Counted from the first letter of the stretch, positions 9,516 to 18,586 are shown. The stretch: DNA of 64,000 nt from Caldalkalibacillus mannanilyticus JCM 10596 (GCF_000615945.1 NZ_BAMO01000001.1:62001-126000); one strand, 5' to 3'. A program made the numbers and translations. The notes: generated by a model from the sequence alone, not told the origin.

Positions 9516-10523
9516 TCATGTTTTTCTCTTTCGAGCTGTATGGAGGATGGTCTGATGGATGAATGTATGCAGTTTCTTCCCTTTTTTAATGATTTCTTTT
9601 AGTTTAGCCGTTTGCTCCTTAGTTAATGAAGCAGGCTGGATATAATGACTTTCTTCATAGGTAGCGGGTAGATTTTCTGCATAATATTGAAAGCGAATCT
9701 GTTCAAGCTCCTGATAGGCAATAATGAATTCTTGCATTTCCTCGGCATACGGAGTCTGACTACAGATTTCTATTACTCTGTCCGTTGTAGATGTTGCCTG
9801 TATTTTTTCAGCAATGGATAGTAAGCGGATGGCATTAACATACGGAATCAATACATGTTCTTTTAACTGAAAATGCGAAGCAAATTGACCATAACGCTCC
9901 AGAATCAGTTGTCCTAGTAAATTGAGTGGCTTTCGTCTATATTTTGTATTTTCTATCATTCGTTGCAGAAGCGCAGGGTGTACGTCTATTTCTTTCCAGA
10001 TCAGCTCTTTCATTTCTTGAATGAAAGGGGCGTTTCCCATTATGACACGTGCATCCATGAATGTTAGCAGGTTACGTACCGATTCCCAATCGTTCATGTC
10101 AACCCAGCTTTTAAGTTGTTCTTTCCACTCGATCAGGGGCTTGCACCATTTGGGGTTGGTCGCCATGACATTGCCATCACATTTTTCATACCCTGAGATT
10201 TGAAGTCCTTCCGTAATTTCCTCCGCAAGCTGTTCAAAATAGAGGGAGGAATGAGTAGATTCGATATAAACCATTCCATGGTCCTGATCACTCCAAGGTC
10301 CTTGCTCCTTACGTCCCGCACTTCCCATGACGAAAAAAGCAAAAGAGGAGGGAGAGGGAGAAGTAAAATCCACCCTCTGCATAGCGATACTCACGACTTT
10401 TTGCATTAGGTAGTCATGATACTGATTAAGGATAATGGGATCTGCTACCAATGAATAGAAATGTTGTTGTCTGATGGTTCGTAATTCATCATAATCTTGG
10501 GCATTATTGAACCAATTTTCCAT
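9516..10523 (-). CDS. DUF294 putative nucleotidyltransferase (GlnD-like domain)
   Basis: 335 residues. The nucleotidyltransferase signature G67-S68-A-G-R-K-E-Q-G-P-W-S-D79-Q-D81 is the metal- and nucleotide-binding motif shared with the uridylyltransferase domain of GlnD. The C-terminal half is helical, like DUF294_C. No CBS domains are present, unlike many family members. The substrate is unknown. It is 35 bp downstream of tnrA and 13 bp upstream of the exonuclease gene, with no terminator between, so a single message is likely. A role in nitrogen signalling is only a hypothesis from this context. Confidence 0.88.
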   Translation of the reverse strand: MENWFNNAQDYDELRTIRQQHFYSLVADPIILNQYHDYLMQKVVSIAMQRVDFTSPSPSSFAFFVMGSAGRKEQGPWSDQDHGMVYIESTHSSLYFEQLAEEITEGLQISGYEKCDGNVMATNPKWCKPLIEWKEQLKSWVDMNDWESVRNLLTFMDARVIMGNAPFIQEMKELIWKEIDVHPALLQRMIENTKYRRKPLNLLGQLILERYGQFASHFQLKEHVLIPYVNAIRLLSIAEKIQATSTTDRVIEICSQTPYAEEMQEFIIAYQELEQIRFQYYAENLPATYEESHYIQPASLTKEQTAKLKEIIKKGKKLHTFIHQTILHTARKRKT

Positions 10524-10558
10524 ATAGGTCGCCTCACTCTTCGTCTTCTTACAGGAGT

Positions 10559-10867
10559 CTACTTACGGATGTTGAAATGAGCATTAATTTGTCCACGAAG
10601 CATTTTTTCCCGTAACTTGGCTTCATTATATCTTTCTTGTTTTTCCTTCATTCTTCTAATCTCATATGTCTGTAGCCCATCTTCTCGGTGGTTGGCAATT
10701 TCAACTAAGCTCTCTACATCTTCAAATGAATACTTTCTGGTGCCTCCTTTAGAGCGCTCTGGAAAGATCAGCTTTCGATCTTCATAATATCGGATTTGGC
10801 GTTCGGAAAGCCCTGTTAATTCACTAACGACGCCAATCGTAATCACTTTTTTCTCTTTATAGTCCAC
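10559..10867 (-). CDS. tnrA: Nitrogen regulator TnrA (MerR/GlnR family)
   Basis: 102 residues. The winged helix VVSELTGLSERQIRYYEDRK and GGTRKYSFEDVESLVEIA match TnrA/GlnR. The C-terminal tail REKMLRGQINAHFNIRK matches the TnrA glutamine-synthetase-binding tail and not the longer autoinhibitory tail of GlnR, hence TnrA. It is a global activator/repressor under nitrogen limitation. Start is GTG at 10867 with GGAGGGG upstream. A perfect TnrA box lies 82 bp upstream, so autoregulation is expected as in B. subtilis. Confidence 0.93.
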   Translation of the reverse strand: MDYKEKKVITIGVVSELTGLSERQIRYYEDRKLIFPERSKGGTRKYSFEDVESLVEIANHREDGLQTYEIRRMKEKQERYNEAKLREKMLRGQINAHFNIRK

Positions 10868-10912
10868 TCCAGTCCCCTCCGAATTGTTTACTCCTGTTCA
10901 TTGTTTTTCATA

Positions 10913-10965
10913 ACTATATCACATCAGGGCTTGGTTCTTTAAAAGGATTGTAAGATAATCTGACA
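10913..10965 (-). promoter_or_regulatory. TnrA box and -10 element of the tnrA promoter
   Basis: Bases 10949-10965 read TGTAAGATAATCTGACA, a full match to TGTNANAWWWTMTNACA. On the minus strand TATAGT (10913-10918) is centred about 41 bp downstream of the box centre, the activation geometry. The box could also influence the divergent gene at 11130. Confidence 0.78.
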
Positions 10966-11129
10966 ATCAATCCAAAACGAGTGCAGAGGATGGGTTAGAT
11001 AGTGAGTCAGAAAGTAACTTTGTCAGTAGAGCAGCGATCTATTTTTGAAGAAGAAAAAAAGGTACATGAAATAGGGGGAAGAAGCAAATACTTGAATCGA
11101 TAGTAAATATATTTTTGAGGAGGGATATT

Positions 11130-12242
11130 ATGGGACAAATTTCCTTAAGACCAGAATTAGTCACCCAAAGTGGAGAAGCATGTGGCATTATGCTAGACAA
11201 TCAATATGTAGGATCGTTAACTTTGCTCTACCGTGAAGAAGATCGTATTTACGGATCGGTTCAATTAGACGAAGAAGTTCTTGCCGCTGATGAGAAAGAA
11301 GAGATTGATCTATTTATTCATCAATACGTCGAAAATATGATTGATGCTTTGGGAGCACCGGAGTGTTTAGTCACAGCAAGCTATAGTTCATATGATCATA
11401 TAATCTCCACTGACATGATCGGTGAAATTGAGGAAATTGTTGAAGTTGAAACCTCCGATATGTATCAGGATAGAGATTATGCTGGGTTATTGGATGATGG
11501 GATAGAATATGAATATATCGACGATGAATATGGAAGCGACGATGTGTACGACTATGAGCTTGATGCCGAAGAAGATGATGAGCTTCAATTGGCCATCGTA
11601 GGTGAGAGCAGAAATGAAGTGGAGTATCAGTTGCTGGATCGTGACAATGAGCTGGTTGCAGAAGCGGAAATTTCGATTCATCGTGGAGATGTCAAAGGAG
11701 AAATTTATTGGCAGCACAATCCAACCGATGAAGAGATTGATGAAGTAGCTCAGATTATTGTTTCAGATTTTGATGCGGATCAAGTGGATACCTTTACGTT
11801 CCATATTTATTTTGAAGAGGAGTTAATTGCAACCCTTGATTTAACACATGAGGATTTCTTTGATGATGAAGAGATTTCCACAGTGAAGGAAGATGATCTT
11901 TATGTCGATGTCTATGCCGATGAGGACATTAAGCTTGAGTTTGACATGATCCGAGATGACATTGATACCATTACCTTTGATATTTACGAAAAAATGAGGA
12001 AAGAAAAAGTCCGCTTAGGAAGCGTGACAATCGATATGATATCGGATGAAGTGACGGCTCTTGTGGATTTTGTTAATCCTCGTGATAAAGAAATTAGAGA
12101 ACAAATTGCTTATAAGCTGATTGATGAACTGGACAAGGAAACAGAATATGAAACCTTTAGTATCACCATGCAATATCAGGATGAAGTGATCGATGAATTT
12201 GTTTTCGATACGACGGAACAACCTGAATTGGTCTACAGTTAA
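11130..12242 (+). CDS. Acidic protein with three internal repeats, function unknown
   Basis: 370 residues, not recognised. Three copies of a beta-beta-alpha-beta unit are visible. Strands: VGSLTLLYREEDRIYGSVQL (27-46), VAEAEISIHRGDVKGEIYWQ (176-195), LGSVTIDMISDEVTALVDFV (296-315). Each is followed by a helix starting EEIDLFIHQY, EEIDEVAQII or KEIREQIAYK, and then a strand like ECLVTASYSS, DTFTFHIYF or ETFSITMQYQ. A very acidic, tyrosine-rich linker lies at about 95-152. No signal peptide or membrane segment. ATG at 11130 follows GAGGAGGG. It is divergent from tnrA and shares that intergenic region. Confidence 0.85.
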   Translation: MGQISLRPELVTQSGEACGIMLDNQYVGSLTLLYREEDRIYGSVQLDEEVLAADEKEEIDLFIHQYVENMIDALGAPECLVTASYSSYDHIISTDMIGEIEEIVEVETSDMYQDRDYAGLLDDGIEYEYIDDEYGSDDVYDYELDAEEDDELQLAIVGESRNEVEYQLLDRDNELVAEAEISIHRGDVKGEIYWQHNPTDEEIDEVAQIIVSDFDADQVDTFTFHIYFEEELIATLDLTHEDFFDDEEISTVKEDDLYVDVYADEDIKLEFDMIRDDIDTITFDIYEKMRKEKVRLGSVTIDMISDEVTALVDFVNPRDKEIREQIAYKLIDELDKETEYETFSITMQYQDEVIDEFVFDTTEQPELVYS

Positions 12243-12249
12243 GAATGAA

Positions 12250-12281
12250 GAAAGCTGGAACTTTGTGTTTCAGCTTTTTTT
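12250..12281 (+). terminator. Terminator after the three-repeat protein gene
   Basis: Stem AAAGCTGGAA / TTTCAGCTTT (one G-T pair) with a seven-base loop and a T-run. Confidence 0.85.
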
Positions 12282-12338
12282 CATTTCAATAAATGGATAT
12301 AATGCTAGGAGATACATATTTAGAAAGAGGTTACGTTT

Positions 12339-13716
12339 ATGATTAAGCTCCCGGTTGAATTTGAAAGAAGAATGATCCAGTTACTAGGTGAGGAATATCC
12401 GAAATTTATAGAATCGTTTTCAGACCCAAGGCACTATGGTTTACGTATCAATACGCTGAAATGGAGTGTAGAAGAGGCACTTCACCATTTGCCATTTGAA
12501 TTATCTGCCATAGATTGGGTGAAGGAAGGATTTTATTATTCTGAGAATGAGCGTCCTGCTAAGCATCCTTATTATCAAGCAGGCTTGTATTATATTCAAG
12601 AACCAAGCGCGATGGCGCCAGGAGCAACCATTCCTATTATGCCAGGTGATCGTGTTTTAGATCTCTGTGCAGCACCAGGTGGGAAATCAACACAGGTTGC
12701 AGCTAGATTACAGGGCAAAGGTGTACTTGTCAGCAATGATATTAGTAATGAAAGAATCAAAGCTCTTGTAAAAAATATCGAGCTGTTTGGTGTGAAAAAT
12801 GCGATTGTGACAAACGAAACACCAGATAAGCTAGCCACCGTTTTTGAGCAATATTTTGATAAGATCCTGATTGATGCACCTTGTTCTGGAGAAGGGATGT
12901 TCCGCAAAAATCCTGAGATGATCAAGAGCTGGGAGCAGCACAATGTAGATAGCTGTGTCGTGATGCAGAAAGATATCCTTGAAGAAGCGGCAAAAATGCT
13001 AAGGGATGGGGGATATATTTTATACTCCACTTGCACATTTGCCCCTGAAGAAAATGAAAAGCAGATGGCTCGTTTTTTAGCCACTCATCCAGAGTTTCAA
13101 CTCTGCCCTATCGACGAGGTATCAGGATATCAGCGAGGGAATCGATTGTGGGGAGAAACGGAGGATCTACCATGGAGCATACTGTCCGTCTTTGGCCCCA
13201 TCACCTAAAAGGAGAAGGACATTATCTTGCTTTGCTCCAAAAACAGGGAGTCGTACAGAGGATGTTCCATTCTCGGGTAGGCGGATCGCAGAGAAAGAAC
13301 TAGTAGATTTTAGAAATTTTGAAAAAGAAGTGTTAAACCAACCGATCGAGGAAATCTATGAAGGAGATTATGCCGTATTTAAGGGGCATCTGTATAGTAA
13401 GCCTAAGAATTTACCCTCTTTGCAAGGCTTGAAGGTGATTAAATCAGGCTGGTACCTAGGGGAATTGAAAAAAAATCGCTTTGAACCAAGTCAATCTTTG
13501 GCGATGGGTTTACGTGCTGAGCATGTCAAGGAGCCTATCGTTTTTACCCCAGATGATGAGCGCCTCCATCGTTACCTTCGCGGGGAAACACTTCATCTTG
13601 AAGGGCAAAAGGGCTGGAAGCTTGTCACAGTAGATGGGTATTCATTGGGCTGGGCAAAACAAGTGCAGGGAATATTAAAAAATGCTTATCCACCGGGCTG
13701 GCGTTGGTTAACATAG
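12339..13716 (+). pseudogene. rsmF: RsmF-like rRNA m5C methyltransferase (NOL1/NOP2/Sun), interrupted by frameshifts
   Basis: S-adenosylmethionine-dependent 16S rRNA cytosine-5 methyltransferase. SAM motif LDLCAAPGGKSTQ lies near residue 108-120; the two catalytic cysteines are C182 in DAPCSGEGMFR and C232 in YSTCTFAPEEN. After residue about 278 the expected reading EHTVRLWPHHLKGEGHYLAL is found in the next frame, restored by one G added to TGG at 13174-13175. A second one-base shift between about 13240 and 13300 leads into the C-terminal RNA-binding part (SGWYLGELKKNRFEPS, GYSLGWAKQVQGILKN), which ends at 13716. Total about 459 residues if repaired. Confidence 0.88.
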
Positions 13717-13725
13717 GGGAGTAGA

Positions 13726-14481
13726 ATGATGAGATTGGATAAGTTATTAGCTAATATGGGCTTTGGTAGTCGTAAAGAAATGAAGAAGTTTCTGAAGTCA
13801 GGTCAGGTTACTGTGAATGATCAGGTGGTGAAGGATGGAAAGGCACAGATTGATCCTCAGCATGATATCATTCGAGTTTCGGGAGAACAGATAGAATACA
13901 AAGAATTCGTTTATTTTATGTTACATAAGCCTCAAGGATACCTTTCTGCGACAGAGGATCTGCGAGATAAGACAGTGATCGATTTGCTAGAACCAGAGGA
14001 TCAGATCTACGAGGTTTTTCCTGTGGGAAGATTAGACAAGGACACGGAAGGATTGCTCATTCTTACAAATGACGGGAAACTAGCTCACGAGCTGCTTTCT
14101 CCTAAGAAGCATGTCCCTAAGACTTATTATGCGCATATCGAAGGGAAGGTTACAGAGGAGGATGTTGCTGCTTTTAAGCAAGGAGTGACCCTAGATGATG
14201 GCTATGTAACACTTCCTGCCCATTTATCGATTATAGAATCGGCTCCTGTTTCGAAAATCTCCTTAACCATTTACGAAGGAAAGTTTCATCAGGTCAAAAG
14301 AATGTTTGCTTCAAGAGGAAAAAAAGTGACCTATCTAAAAAGAACAGCGATGGGAGCTTTGGAGTTAGACCCTTCGTTAAAGCTAGGTGAATATAGAGAG
14401 CTAACAGATGATGAGCGAGAAAAGTTAAAAAATCGAGAGGGGGTAGAAATGAATGAATCAAGAGGAACGGCAGACTCTTAG
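13726..14481 (+). CDS. rsuA: 16S rRNA pseudouridine synthase, RsuA family
   Basis: 251 residues. An S4 RNA-binding domain (1-55, RLDKLLANMGFGSRKEMKKF) precedes the synthase domain with the catalytic aspartate D104 in PVGRLDKDTEGLLILTNDG; KTYYAHIEG and FHQVKRMF complete the family pattern. It makes the small-subunit pseudouridine (position 516 in E. coli numbering). It begins nine bases after rsmF and overlaps the next gene by 29 bases. The last 15 residues extend past the usual domain end. Confidence 0.93.
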   Translation: MMRLDKLLANMGFGSRKEMKKFLKSGQVTVNDQVVKDGKAQIDPQHDIIRVSGEQIEYKEFVYFMLHKPQGYLSATEDLRDKTVIDLLEPEDQIYEVFPVGRLDKDTEGLLILTNDGKLAHELLSPKKHVPKTYYAHIEGKVTEEDVAAFKQGVTLDDGYVTLPAHLSIIESAPVSKISLTIYEGKFHQVKRMFASRGKKVTYLKRTAMGALELDPSLKLGEYRELTDDEREKLKNREGVEMNESRGTADS

Positions 14482-15187
14482 ACAAGTGGAGAATCTGATG
14501 AAGAAATCCCAGTATACCGTTGTTTTGACCGGAGCTGGGATGAGTACTGAATCTGGACTCCCTGATTTCCGATCGCAATCTGGTTTATGGCAGGGAAAGA
14601 ATCCTGAGGAAATTGCTAGTGTTCAAGCGTTAGAGAGGAATCGAGAGGAGTTCCTTTCTTTTTATCGCAAAAGAATTGAACAATTGGAGCGGTACGCTCC
14701 GCACAGTGGTCATGAAAGGCTGACCCAATGGCAAAGACAGGGGTATGTACAACGTATCATTACTCAAAATGTGGATGGATTTCATCAGCATGCAACGAGT
14801 CATGGTGTGCTTGAGTTACATGGAACCCTTAGAGAAATTAGGTGTCAGCAGTGTGAGAGAACCTTTTCTTCCGAGAGGTATCTGCAAGAGCAGGGAGAAG
14901 TCTGCTCACACTGCCAAGGTTTTTTACGCCCCTCCGTCGTTTTGTTTGGAGAGAGTCTCGATGCAGAAGTGATTCATCATGCCTTTGAAGAAGCAAGAAA
15001 AGCGGAGTTATTCATTGTCATGGGCTCATCCCTTCAGGTTTCCCCTGCCAATATGTTACCGATGGAAGCATTAAATGAGGGAGCCGTCCTTGTCATTATT
15101 AACGAGGGAGAAACACAGCTAGATGATGCTGCGCATTATAGATTGCACGGTAAGATTGGGGAAATAGTTAGTAGAATTACCTTATAG
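14453..15187 (+). CDS. NAD-dependent protein deacylase, Sir2 family
   Basis: 244 residues, complete sirtuin core: GAGMSTESGLPDFRS (27-41, NAD binding), TQNVDGFHQ (104-112), catalytic H123 in LELHGT, a Cys4 zinc site C131/C134 and C151/C154, and VMGSSLQVSPANMLP. It removes acyl groups from lysines using NAD. Start ATG at 14453 lies inside the 3' end of rsuA, after GAGAGGGGGTAG, so translation is probably coupled. It resembles Bacillus SrtN in size and arrangement. Confidence 0.93.
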   Translation: MNQEERQTLRQVENLMKKSQYTVVLTGAGMSTESGLPDFRSQSGLWQGKNPEEIASVQALERNREEFLSFYRKRIEQLERYAPHSGHERLTQWQRQGYVQRIITQNVDGFHQHATSHGVLELHGTLREIRCQQCERTFSSERYLQEQGEVCSHCQGFLRPSVVLFGESLDAEVIHHAFEEARKAELFIVMGSSLQVSPANMLPMEALNEGAVLVIINEGETQLDDAAHYRLHGKIGEIVSRITL

Positions 15188-15210
15188 CTTATAGATGGAG
15201 AGGAAATAAA

Positions 15211-16389
15211 ATGTTACATAGAAGAGAGCGTATCAAAACTCTTATGATGATTCTAGGCATGTTTTTCTTTCTTTTTCTACTAGGATGTCAGCATGACTCT
15301 AGCTTATCAGAAAGAGAATATATGACAGATCCTATCTACTCGGGTCAAGATCCGACGAAGTCGAATGAATCTGAGGATGGAAAAGAAACCAATACGAATG
15401 AAGAAAGAGATCGAGTAGGGCAAGCAAGAACACAGGATGGGGAGGTAGCAAGACTTATTTTTATTGGGGATACCATGATGGCAGGGAAAGTAGCAGATGT
15501 GATGGAAGAACGTGGGAATGATTACCCGTTAAGTGAGTTTATGCCCATTTTACAGGAGTCAGATCTCGTTATTGCTAACTTAGAAACAGCCGTAGGAAGC
15601 AGTGGAAACACGCTGGCAGAAGTGAAAAAATATGCTTTTCAGACAGCTCCCGAACGCTTTCAATTATTCGAGCCACTTCGTGAACAGCTTGTCTTTTCGC
15701 TTGCCAATAACCATGGGATGGATGCTCCTCTAAACGAAACGATGAGCGAATTAGACCGTTTAGGTTATTCTTATATTGGAGTGGGGGAGAATAGTCAATC
15801 TGCCATCCAACCATATGTGCAAGAAATCAATGGGATTGAGATAGCAGTATTAGCAGCCTCTAGAGTGATTCCGACAGCAGATTGGATGGCTGGACCGGAG
15901 CGAGCGGGAATGGCATCAGCTTATTCAGATGAGCCGCTCTTGAGTACTATTGAGCAGTGGAAAAATCAGGTGGACTACGTGATCGTCTATATTCATTGGG
16001 GAGAAGAATTAGCTAACGAGCCCAATCAGATTCAACTCGAATTAGAGCAGAAAATGAGAGGGGCGGGTGCAGATATCATCATTGGGAGTCATCCTCATGT
16101 GTTGCAAGCTATTGAATGGAAAGGAAAGAAGGATCTAACGGCTTTCTCCATGGGCAATTTTGTCTTTACGACTTCAGTCAATGCAGTGGCAAACGATACA
16201 GCGGCACTAGAAATCCATCTTTCAAAGGATCAAATAGAACATGTTCAGCTGTGGCCAGGCGAAGTGCAGTTCGGACTGATTCGCTATCTAATCGACACCG
16301 TTGAACGAGAGCGTGTGTTTCAAAGGATTCGTGAACTCTCTCCTACAATCACAGTAGGACCGGATGGACGAATAACCAAATCTTTTTAA
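15211..16389 (+). CDS. CapA-family lipoprotein (PGA_cap metallophosphatase fold)
   Basis: 392 residues. Signal peptide with lipobox LFLLGC, lipidated C26, then a disordered acidic linker to about residue 78. The CapA domain follows: IFIGDTMMAGKV, SDLVIANLETAVG, FSLANNHGMD, VIVYIHWGEE, IIIGSHPHVLQ, FSMGNFVF, which carry the metal-binding His/Asp/Asn of the calcineurin-like fold. Such proteins are linked to poly-gamma-glutamate capsule or wall metabolism, but no capB/capC genes are near, so the substrate is unknown. It is 23 bp after the sirtuin gene. Confidence 0.9.
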   Translation: MLHRRERIKTLMMILGMFFFLFLLGCQHDSSLSEREYMTDPIYSGQDPTKSNESEDGKETNTNEERDRVGQARTQDGEVARLIFIGDTMMAGKVADVMEERGNDYPLSEFMPILQESDLVIANLETAVGSSGNTLAEVKKYAFQTAPERFQLFEPLREQLVFSLANNHGMDAPLNETMSELDRLGYSYIGVGENSQSAIQPYVQEINGIEIAVLAASRVIPTADWMAGPERAGMASAYSDEPLLSTIEQWKNQVDYVIVYIHWGEELANEPNQIQLELEQKMRGAGADIIIGSHPHVLQAIEWKGKKDLTAFSMGNFVFTTSVNAVANDTAALEIHLSKDQIEHVQLWPGEVQFGLIRYLIDTVERERVFQRIRELSPTITVGPDGRITKSF

Positions 16390-16426
16390 TTTGGACCAAT
16401 GACTAGGACAACAGTGGATAGATTCT

Positions 16427-16439
16427 CATACATGTATAG
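16427..16439 (+). promoter_or_regulatory. Possible mother-cell (SigE/SigK-type) -10 upstream of the coat gene
   Basis: CATACATGTA at 16427-16436 resembles the CATACA-type -10 of SigE or SigK promoters and lies 30 bases before the cotD-like start. No clear -35 is seen, so this is tentative. Confidence 0.3.
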
Positions 16440-16466
16440 TGAATAGAAAAAAAGGAGGAAGATCGT

Positions 16467-16820
16467 ATGAGAAGAAACTTTAGACAAATGCCATTAGGCC
16501 CAACAGGGGTGATTCCAGGGCAAGTACCGGCTCCCATGACCCCGGCACCAGGATTTGCACCTACTGGAGTTGGCCCAGCACCTTTTCCAACTGGAGTTCC
16601 TATAACTGTTGCACCTGTTCGACGAGTCGTTCATCCCACTAGGTATTCAGAGAGACAATCGGTGACTAGATATCCTATTGAGAATGTATACCCATCCCAC
16701 ACTCATAATGTTCATCACAATGTATGTGAATACTATTGCTGCTACCCGCATACAGAAAGTCATCAGGTCTGCAATCACACAGTGAATCATTGCTGCCCGC
16801 CGCCTAGAAGACGCTGCTAA
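16467..16820 (+). CDS. cotD: Spore coat protein, CotD-like
   Basis: 117 residues. The N-terminal half is rich in Pro/Gly/Thr (GPTGVIPGQVP, APTGVGPAPFPTGVP). The C-terminal half is rich in His, Tyr and Cys (HPTRYSERQ, YPSHTHNVHHNVCEYYCCYP, CNHTVNHCCPP). The HPT and YPSHTHNVHH segments match the inner spore coat protein D family. This supports an endospore-forming host. Preceded by AAAGGAGGAAG. Assignment is by composition and the CotD core, so it is good but not certain. Confidence 0.8.
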   Translation: MRRNFRQMPLGPTGVIPGQVPAPMTPAPGFAPTGVGPAPFPTGVPITVAPVRRVVHPTRYSERQSVTRYPIENVYPSHTHNVHHNVCEYYCCYPHTESHQVCNHTVNHCCPPPRRRC

Positions 16821-16858
16821 CTAAAAAAGTGAAGATTCCCAGTATATAATGGATGAAG

Positions 16859-16888
16859 AAGGACGCTCAAGCGCTGTTGAGTGTCCTT
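16859..16888. terminator. Terminator between convergent cotD-like and amidotransferase genes
   Basis: A 12-bp stem AAGGACGCTCAA / TTGAGTGTCCTT with a six-base loop. Followed by CTTTTACTTTT on the plus strand and T-rich on the minus strand, so it can act both ways. It overlaps the last codons of the minus-strand gene. Confidence 0.8.
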
Positions 16889-17601
16889 CTTTTACTTTTA
16901 CATGCGTCGACAAAGGAATGAAACAATCGAGTAGATAAAGGATGATCGAGCGGCATACATTCTGGATGCCACTGAACACCAATGACATAGTCATGGATTG
17001 TGCTTTCGATCGCTTCGACGACTTTGTCCCCTGTCATTGCTGAGATAGAGAAAAAAGGAGCAGGATCTTTGATCGCTTGATGGTGAAAGCTATTTGTTTT
17101 ACATTGATCAACTAATAATATTTTATGAAGTAGACTATCAGGTTGGATTTGAATCGTATGGCTCTCGTGCCAAAAAGGAGCCCTTTGTTCATGCTGGAGA
17201 AGAGGTGCCGTCGAATATTGGGTAGACAAATCCTGAAACATAGAGCCGCCCGCGGACACATTGAGGATCTGACAGCCTCGGCAGATAGCTAGGATAGGTT
17301 TGTTTTGCTCCAGCATCGCGCAGGATAAATTAATCTCTACTTCATCTCTTTCTGGAGTGATGGAACCTAATTGTGGATGAGGCTCCTCATCAAAGAGGGT
17401 GGGATCAATATCGCCTCCTCCTGACAGAAGCAGTCCATCAAGTGTCCTAACGTAATGTTCTAGAACATCAAGATTCTGCGTATAGGGAATGATATAAGGA
17501 AGACCACCTTCTTGGATAATCCAGTCAGAATAGTGTCTAGTGACAACAAGCTTACGCTGATCTTCAAATGAAGCTGTAATTCCGATGATTGGTTTGGTCA
17601 T
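16867..17601 (-). CDS. Class I glutamine amidotransferase-like hydrolase (peptidase C26, PuuD-like)
   Basis: 244 residues. Nucleophile C107 sits in LAICRGCQ, the His/Glu pair is H212/E214 in QWHPE, and LLLSGGGDIDP plus SFHHQAIKD are family marks of gamma-glutamyl-GABA or gamma-glutamyl hydrolases. It probably cleaves a gamma-glutamyl amide. There is no polyamine pathway gene nearby to fix the substrate. Start ATG with AAAGGAGAACG upstream. Confidence 0.9.
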   Translation of the reverse strand: MTKPIIGITASFEDQRKLVVTRHYSDWIIQEGGLPYIIPYTQNLDVLEHYVRTLDGLLLSGGGDIDPTLFDEEPHPQLGSITPERDEVEINLSCAMLEQNKPILAICRGCQILNVSAGGSMFQDLSTQYSTAPLLQHEQRAPFWHESHTIQIQPDSLLHKILLVDQCKTNSFHHQAIKDPAPFFSISAMTGDKVVEAIESTIHDYVIGVQWHPECMPLDHPLSTRLFHSFVDACKSKRRTLNSA

Positions 17602-17714
17602 TTCTCGTTCTCCTTTGAATATCAGATTCTTAAATTATCCTATGTCTTATTTACCGCTAATGTTATTATTAAAGTGTATAGAGAAAAAATATAGATAAAG
17701 ATAGGAGAGAAATC

Positions 17715-18518
17715 ATGCGAGTAAAATTAGTGGCCATTGATGTGGATGGTACGTTGCTCAATGATCAATATGAAATCACAGATCGAACAAAAAAAGCTCT
17801 GGCAGAAATGAGAGAATCGGGAGCAAAAATTGTTCTAGCCACAGGGAGAGGACCGGGCTCCTGCTACCCTATCATGGATGAGCTTCGATTAGAGGATCAC
17901 ATTATTACGCATAATGGAGCTGTGGTTCTGGATGCAAGAACCAAAGAAATTTCATTTGAGATTGGGTTTCAAGCGAGTGACTTACTTCCTCTTATCACGT
18001 ACTGTCGTCAAGAAAAAATTCATTTTGATGTAAACACGGCTCTAGAGCTGTATATCGAGGGTGTAACATCTGAAGCTGAGTGGATGTATGAGAAGTTTTT
18101 CATGACCCCTAACAAAGTGAGCAGTGCTAGTTCATTAGAAAATCAGATTGTCAAATTTACTTTGTTTGGCGATGAAGAGAAGATGGACAAAACTTTTAGT
18201 GAAATCCACCCTCGTTTTCCGCAATTAAGCATTATTCGCAGCGGTGAACAATTTATTGATGTGATTCATCCTAATGCAACAAAAGGGAATGCACTGAAAA
18301 AATTAACAGAGTGGTATGGAATCGAGGCACAGGAAGTAGTTGCTTTTGGAAATTACTTTAATGACCTAGAGATGCTTCAATTCGCAGGATTAGGAGTGGC
18401 TATGCAAAACTCCCCTGAGGAAGTGAAGCGATTAGCTGACCGTGTTTCTGTTTCGAATAATGAGCATGGGGTCGCTGTCGTTCTTGAGGAAATCCTGGCT
18501 GAAAAAATAAAATACTGA
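17715..18518 (+). CDS. Cof-type HAD-IIB phosphatase
   Basis: 267 residues. Motif I is D9-V-D11-G-T (nucleophile and acid/base); motif II ATGRGPGS; the C2B cap lies in the middle; lysine motif VIHPNATKGNALKK; motif IV reads G212-N-Y-F-N-D217. Most relatives have GD..ND here, so the first metal-binding Asp is replaced by Asn. The enzyme would dephosphorylate a small sugar or nucleotide phosphate. Start ATG follows AGGAGAGAAATC. Single gene, not clearly in an operon. Confidence 0.9.
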   Translation: MRVKLVAIDVDGTLLNDQYEITDRTKKALAEMRESGAKIVLATGRGPGSCYPIMDELRLEDHIITHNGAVVLDARTKEISFEIGFQASDLLPLITYCRQEKIHFDVNTALELYIEGVTSEAEWMYEKFFMTPNKVSSASSLENQIVKFTLFGDEEKMDKTFSEIHPRFPQLSIIRSGEQFIDVIHPNATKGNALKKLTEWYGIEAQEVVAFGNYFNDLEMLQFAGLGVAMQNSPEEVKRLADRVSVSNNEHGVAVVLEEILAEKIKY

Positions 18519-18586
18519 TCACCTTCTAGGCTGAATACACATATAGTGAAGATCATTGTGTATTTAGGCAGAGGAGGTTACGTATC

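Noticed and set aside
12596-13084. Minus-strand open frame of 162 residues over rsmF
   Set aside because: Opposite strand of conserved methyltransferase motifs; composition typical of a shadow.
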